Made by a program: the position numbers and the translations under genes
NCBI GenBank assembly: GCA_013696185.1
Contig: JACCZA010000063.1
Location: 1-9,276 of the forward strand
Source: Actinomycetota bacterium
GTDB lineage: Bacteria; Actinomycetota; Thermoleophilia; Gaiellales; Gaiellaceae
Direction: 5' to 3'
Length of the DNA stretch: 9,276 nt
The notes under the pieces: generated by a model
Database searches by the model: none
What the model saw: the letters and a program-made list of their open reading frames with translations, nothing else
What the model was told of the DNA's origin: nothing
In this document: piece by piece, positions 5,873 to 9,276 of the stretch
Position numbering within the stretch: the first letter of the stretch is position 1
Layout: each line of letters starts with the position of its first letter

Positions 5873-7219
5873 GTGAGCACCAGCGTCAGGGCGGAATTCC
5901 CCCTCGAAGGGGGAGTTCCGCCCGCGCCGCGGGCGCCTCGCTGGCGCGGACTCGTCACGCCTCTCGCGTTCCTGGCGCCGGCGCTCGTGTTCCTCAGCGT
6001 GTGGATGGTCTACCCGACGGTCCGCACGGTGCTGCGGAGCCTGTACAGCGACAAGGGCGACCGCTTCGTCTGGCTCTCCAACTACAAGCGGCTGTTCACC
6101 TCGGACACGCTCTTCACGGCGATCAAGAACAACGCGCTCTGGGTGCTGATCATCCCGGCCGCCGTGACCGCCGTGGGACTCGTCTTTGCCGTGCTGGTCG
6201 AGCGGGTGCGGTGGGCCGTCGCCTTCAAGGTCGCGGTGTTCATGCCGCTCGCGATCTCGCTCTTCGCGGTCGGCGTGATCTGGCGGATCATGTACCAGCA
6301 GGATCCGGATCGCGGCGCGATCAACGCCGCCCTCGCCGGCGCGCGCGGCTTCGTCTCGCACGACGGCGTGCTGTCCCGCGCGCGGCCGTCCTCCGACGCG
6401 CTCGAAGGCAGTACGAAACGGGGCTTCACGCTGAAGCAGCCGGTGCGGGCGGGCGGCGTGGCGGTGCTCGGGCTGACCGCGATCCGCACGCCCGAGATCC
6501 CCGAGGACGCCGCGGACGCCGTGCGGCCCGAGCCGCTGCAGGGCGGGATCGCGGGCGTCGTCTGGCGGGACTTCAAGGCGGGCGGCGGCACTCCGGGACG
6601 GGTCGAGAGAGGCGAGCTCGGCATCCCCGGGGCGACCGTCGAGCTGCGCAACGCGGACGGCAAGAAGGTCGACTCGACCGAGACGAAGCCCGACGGCACG
6701 TTCGCCTTCGACAAGGTGGCCGACGGCCAGTACCGCGTCTCGGTCGGCTCGGGCACCTTCGCCGAGCCGTTCCGTGGGGTCAACTGGCTCGGCGACAGGC
6801 TGATCACCCCCGCGATCATGTTCGCGTACATCTGGGTCACAGCGGGCTTCGCGATGGTGATCATCGGCGCCGGCCTCGCCTCGATCCCGCGGGACGTGCT
6901 CGAGGCAGCACGCACCGACGGGGCCTCCGAGTGGCAGACGTTCCGGCGGGTGACGGTGCCGCTGCTCGCGCCCGTCCTGACCGTCGTCTTCGTGACGCAG
7001 ATCATCGGGGTGCTCAAGATCTTCGACCTCGTGCTCGCGATCGCGCCCGGCTCGAGCACCGACGACGCGGCGACCCTCGCCTACGTGATGTGGCAGCGCT
7101 CCTTCAGCGGCCAGAACCTCTTCGGCCTCGGCGCCGCCATCTCGACCTTCCTGCTCGTGCTCTTCATCCCCTTCCTGATCATCAACGTCAAGCGCTTCCG
7201 CGCCGAGGCGCGCGGCTAG
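5873..7219 (+). CDS. Sugar ABC transporter permease 1 (AglF-like) with inserted Ig-like domain
   Basis: A 448-aa type I permease, much longer than the usual ~300 aa. Membrane helices are visible at about 27-50, 86-110, 117-140, 311-338, 363-391 and 417-437. The cytosolic coupling loop has EAARTDGASEWQTF (344-357), the EAA motif that docks on the ATPase. Between helices 3 and 4, on the external side by topology, sit about 165 additional residues (142-308). Their second half (about 222-295) reads as a small beta-sandwich of the SdrD B/CNA-B or carboxypeptidase-regulatory type (GIPGATVELRNADGK, then DGTFAFDKVADGQYRVSV). I believe similar long permeases exist in other actinobacteria, so this is probably a lineage trait. 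The frame is continuous and the EAA motif intact, so it looks functional. It starts at GTG 5873 with only a weak AGAGG two nt upstream; no other ATG, GTG or TTG start occurs before the first membrane helix. A 16-bp stem-loop spans codons 6-17. Confidence 0.93.
   Translation: MSTSVRAEFPLEGGVPPAPRAPRWRGLVTPLAFLAPALVFLSVWMVYPTVRTVLRSLYSDKGDRFVWLSNYKRLFTSDTLFTAIKNNALWVLIIPAAVTAVGLVFAVLVERVRWAVAFKVAVFMPLAISLFAVGVIWRIMYQQDPDRGAINAALAGARGFVSHDGVLSRARPSSDALEGSTKRGFTLKQPVRAGGVAVLGLTAIRTPEIPEDAADAVRPEPLQGGIAGVVWRDFKAGGGTPGRVERGELGIPGATVELRNADGKKVDSTETKPDGTFAFDKVADGQYRVSVGSGTFAEPFRGVNWLGDRLITPAIMFAYIWVTAGFAMVIIGAGLASIPRDVLEAARTDGASEWQTFRRVTVPLLAPVLTVVFVTQIIGVLKIFDLVLAIAPGSSTDDAATLAYVMWQRSFSGQNLFGLGAAISTFLLVLFIPFLIINVKRFRAEARG
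5889..5923 (+). promoter_or_regulatory. Strong RNA hairpin between binding-protein gene and permease 1
   Basis: The arms 5889-5904 (GGGCGGAATTCCCCCT) and 5908-5923 (AGGGGGAGTTCCGCCC) pair over 16 bp, with a single G-U wobble at 5897/5915 and a CGA loop. No U-tract follows, so it is not a classical terminator. It lies 38 nt past the binding-protein stop and begins 16 nt after the first base of the permease GTG, so it is inside the permease reading frame. A role in protecting the upstream mRNA or damping permease translation is inferred. Confidence 0.75.
6296..6796 (+). other. Extracellular domain inserted in permease 1 loop 3-4
   Basis: This part of the permease gene encodes residues 142-308. 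The first section (142-221) has no family I recognise and is Ala/Arg/Pro-containing, with a hydrophobic run GGVAVLGLTAI. The second section (about 222-295) carries the Gly-Val-x-x-D start, PGATVELRN, and DGTFAFD/GQYRVSV strands of SdrD B-like or CNA-B-like folds. The final FRGVNWLGDRLITPAI leads back into helix 4. Membrane topology places it outside the cell, near where the binding protein docks. Confidence 0.75.
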
Positions 7220-7247
7220 TGCGCCACCCACCGGAGGAGGATCGCTG

Positions 7248-8138
7248 ATGGCGACCGCAGCGCTCGAGCGACCCCAGCCGGCCGTGCTCGACGAGGGCGC
7301 CGCGGCGCGCGTCGGGCGGTTCCTGCGGCGGGCTCCCGTGCACGTGGTGCTCGTCCTGCTCGGCCTGTTCTGGCTGATCCCGACCACCGGCCTCTTCATC
7401 ACCTCCCTCCTCTCGGCGTCCGACGCGGCGCAGGGCGGGTGGTGGAACTTCTTCGCCGAGCCGAGCTCGTGGACGCTCGAGAACTACCGCAACATGTTCG
7501 ACAACGAGGGGATCGTCGACGCCCTCCTGATCACGGCGCAGGTGACGCTCGGCTCGGCGATCCTGCCCATCCTCGTCGCGAGCCTCGCCGCCTACGCCCT
7601 CGCCTGGATCGACTTCCCCGGCCGCGACTGGTTGTTCCTCGGCGTCGTGGGGCTCCTGCTCGTGCCGATCCAGATGGCGCTGATCCCGATCTTCTCGCTC
7701 TACAACCGGTTCGACCTGTTCGACACGGTGCCGGGCCTGATCCTCTTCCACACGGCCTTCGCGCTGCCCTTCGCGATCTTCCTGCTGCGCAACTTCTTCG
7801 CCGGCATCCCGAAGGACCTGATGGAGGCGGCCCGGATCGACGGCGCCTCCGAGCTGCGGCTCTTCTTCAAGGTGGTGCTGCCCCTCGGCCTGCCCGCGAT
7901 CGCCTCGCTCGCGATCTTCCAGGTGCTCTTCGTCTGGAACGACCTGCTGATCGGGCTCGTCCTGGCGCAGAACAACCAGCCGATCGCGCCGCACCTCGCC
8001 TCCCAGTTGCGCCAGTTCGGCTCCAACCTCGACGTGCTCGCCCCCGCCTCGTTCTTCTCGGCGGTGATCCCGCTGATCGTGTTCGCGTCGTTCCAGCGCT
8101 ACTTCGTCCAGGGGCTGCTGGCCGGCTCAGTCAAGTAG
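7248..8138 (+). CDS. Sugar ABC transporter permease 2 (AglG/MalG-like)
   Basis: A 296-aa type I permease that forms the second half of the membrane channel. Six helices are visible at about 29-54, 91-120, 127-150, 160-184, 208-240 and 266-290. The cytosolic EAA loop reads EAARIDGASELRLFFKVVLP (193-212) and is intact. The C-terminal FVQGLLAGSVK is typical of MalG-type partners. In contrast to permease 1 it has the ordinary length and no inserted domain. The ATG is supported by GGAGGAGG 7 nt upstream, in a 28-nt gap after permease 1, the clearest internal ribosome binding site of the operon. The TAG stop shares its last base with the GTG of the GH15 gene. It should pair with permease 1 and two copies of the ATPase. 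Confidence 0.95.
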   Translation: MATAALERPQPAVLDEGAAARVGRFLRRAPVHVVLVLLGLFWLIPTTGLFITSLLSASDAAQGGWWNFFAEPSSWTLENYRNMFDNEGIVDALLITAQVTLGSAILPILVASLAAYALAWIDFPGRDWLFLGVVGLLLVPIQMALIPIFSLYNRFDLFDTVPGLILFHTAFALPFAIFLLRNFFAGIPKDLMEAARIDGASELRLFFKVVLPLGLPAIASLAIFQVLFVWNDLLIGLVLAQNNQPIAPHLASQLRQFGSNLDVLAPASFFSAVIPLIVFASFQRYFVQGLLAGSVK

Positions 8139-9136
8139 TGGACGTCCCCGCGCTCGCGGGTCGGAGCGTGAGCGTGATCCTCGCCGGCCAGAGCGAGAGC
8201 GGCGCCTACGTCGCCTCGCCCGCGCTCGAGGAGTACCGCTACTCATGGCTCCGCGACGGCGCCTTCGTCGCCGACGCGATGAGCCGCGTGGGCAAGACTG
8301 CGAGCGCCGAGGCGTTCTTCGGCTGGTGCTCCGAGGTCGTGCTGGCGCGGGCGGAGCGGGTCGAGGAGCTGATCGCGCGGCACCGAAGCGGCGAGGTGAT
8401 CGCCGACGGCGAGCACCTGCCCTGTCGCTTCACGACCGAGGGGGAGGAGGTCGGCGTCCCGTGGTCCGACTTCCAGCTCGACGGCTACGGGCTCTGGCTG
8501 TGGGCCCTCGACGCGCACGAGCGCCGGCACGGGACGAGGCTCGACGGCGCCGCTGCCGGCGCAGCGCTGACGGAGCGCTACCTGGCCGAGTTCTGGGCCG
8601 AGCCCTGCTTCGACTGGTGGGAGGAGCGCCGCGGCGTCCACGCGGCCACGCTCGGCTGCGTCCAGGCGGGGCTCGCGGCGCGAGGGCGCCCCGAGGCGGC
8701 TGCCGTGCGCGAGGCACTGCACGAGCTCGTCGAGCCGCCGCTCGACGGCAGCCTGCTCTGCCTCGCCGAGCCGTTCGACCTCGTCGACCCGACCGCGCTC
8801 CTCGACAGGATCGAGGCGGGCCTGCTGAGTCCCGGCGGGGGCGTCCACCGCCGTCCCGCCGACACCTACTACGGCGGCGGCGAGTGGCTCCTGCTCACCT
8901 GCCTGCTCGGCTGGTGTCGCCTGCGAGCCGGGCGCGAGGACGGCGCCCGGGCGGCTCTGCGCTGGACGGCGGAGCACGCGACGCCCGAGGGCGACCTGCC
9001 GGAGCAGGCCCGGGATCACCTGCTCGCGCCGGGGTGGTACGAGACCTGGAGCGCGAGGTGGGGCCCGCCCGCCTCTCCCCTCATGTGGTCGCACGCGATG
9101 TTCCTCACGCTCGCCGCCGAGCTCGGCGAGGCATGA
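8138..9136 (+). CDS. Cytosolic GH15 glucoamylase-like glycoside hydrolase
   Basis: A 332-aa protein with the alpha/alpha-barrel signatures of glycoside hydrolase family 15: AYVASP followed by YRYSWLRDGAF (33-43), DFQLDGYGLWLWAL (111-124), the acid region FDWWEERRG with E162 as likely proton donor, and LPEQ with E289 as likely base, then SPLMWSHAMFL (313-323). Family members release glucose from alpha-glucans, isomaltosaccharides or, in some actinobacteria, trehalose; the exact linkage cannot be told here. There is no signal peptide, so it should act in the cytosol on the imported sugar. It is much shorter than secreted bacterial glucoamylases because the N-terminal beta-sandwich domain is absent. 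The GTG at 8138 is chosen because the conserved SVxVILAGQ segment begins near residue 10. GTG 8174, 7 nt after GGAG, is an alternative that would remove 12 residues. The 1-nt overlap with permease 2 indicates one operon. Confidence 0.88.
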   Translation: MDVPALAGRSVSVILAGQSESGAYVASPALEEYRYSWLRDGAFVADAMSRVGKTASAEAFFGWCSEVVLARAERVEELIARHRSGEVIADGEHLPCRFTTEGEEVGVPWSDFQLDGYGLWLWALDAHERRHGTRLDGAAAGAALTERYLAEFWAEPCFDWWEERRGVHAATLGCVQAGLAARGRPEAAAVREALHELVEPPLDGSLLCLAEPFDLVDPTALLDRIEAGLLSPGGGVHRRPADTYYGGGEWLLLTCLLGWCRLRAGREDGARAALRWTAEHATPEGDLPEQARDHLLAPGWYETWSARWGPPASPLMWSHAMFLTLAAELGEA

Positions 9137-9276
9137 GCGTGAGGCCTACGTGCGCGATCGTCGGCAGCGGCCTCGGGGCGCTCACCGCCTACGCGACGCT
9201 CCGGCACGGCGGCCTCGACGCCGACGAGATCGTCGTCCTCGGCGACGAGCGCGACCCGACCGCCCCCTGGCGCCGG
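9133..9276 (+). CDS. Rossmann-fold (probably FAD/NAD(P)-binding) protein, N-terminal part only
   Basis: The first 48 codons of a gene that runs off the right edge. The start overlaps the GH15 stop as ATGA. The N-terminus reads AIVGSGLGALTAY (8-20), a beta strand followed by a dinucleotide-binding Gly loop (G11, G13, A16), and then the strand EIVVLGDER (34-42) ending in acidic residues, as in FAD- or NAD(P)-dependent oxidoreductases. The overlap suggests it belongs to the sugar operon or is at least translated with it. Substrate and family cannot be decided from this fragment. Confidence 0.65.
   Translation, partial: MSVRPTCAIVGSGLGALTAYATLRHGGLDADEIVVLGDERDPTAPWRR

Noticed and set aside
4456..5958. 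Minus-strand open frame of 500 codons opposite the binding-protein gene
   Set aside because: Product of high GC with third-position bias; Arg/Leu/Gly/Val-rich translation without domains, fully overlapping a clear lipoprotein gene.
5753..7402. Minus-strand open frame of 549 codons opposite permease 1
   Set aside because: Arg/Asp/His/Glu-rich shadow translation; the plus strand has six helices and an EAA motif.
7439..8137. Upstream extension of the GH15 frame into permease 2
   Set aside because: It reads Arg/Ala/Pro-rich out-of-frame permease sequence; GH15 similarity begins only after 8138.

Overview
The window is very GC-rich with GTG and TTG starts, tight ATGA/TAGTG gene overlaps and an actinobacterial style of gene content (free-standing PASTA membrane protein, Agl-type sugar ABC transporter with a permease-embedded Ig-like domain, small cytosolic GH15 enzyme). 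This points to a high-GC Actinomycetota member. The class Thermoleophilia (Gaiella/Solirubrobacter relatives) is my best guess, but it is an inference from style, not from a marker gene.

Layout. Positions 25-2033 hold two leftward genes: a short-chain dehydrogenase/reductase (1344-2033) and, 47 bp downstream of it, a membrane protein with four extracellular PASTA domains and no kinase domain (25-1296). An 81-bp divergent gap (2034-2114) separates them from a rightward Rieske oxygenase alpha subunit (2115-3173), whose active-site motif carries a bridging Glu as in the CntA carnitine oxygenase group. A 92-bp gap (3174-3265) then holds a credible promoter and a strong ribosome binding site for the main operon.

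That operon (3266 to beyond the right edge) reads: MalK/MsmK-type ATPase, lipoprotein sugar-binding protein, permease 1, permease 2, GH15 glucoamylase-like hydrolase, and the first 48 codons of a Rossmann-fold (probably FAD-binding) protein. Four of the five junctions are overlaps or short gaps with a good ribosome binding site. The set makes sense as one pathway: the lipoprotein captures an alpha-glucoside outside the cell, the two permeases and the ATPase import it, and the signal-less GH15 enzyme cleaves it to glucose in the cytosol. No LacI/ROK-type regulator lies inside the window.

The points most worth a second look are: (1) permease 1 has about 165 extra residues, including an SdrD B/CNA-B-like beta-sandwich, in the external loop between its third and fourth membrane helices, where it could touch the binding protein; (2) a 16-bp RNA stem with a 3-nt loop sits over the first codons of that same permease, just after the binding-protein gene; (3) a perfect 20-bp palindrome lies inside the SDR gene; (4) the cytosolic tail of the PASTA protein has five spaced Thr-Val repeats in acidic, proline-rich sequence. 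No RNA genes, CRISPR arrays, insertion sequences or stretches over 300 bp without a gene were seen.
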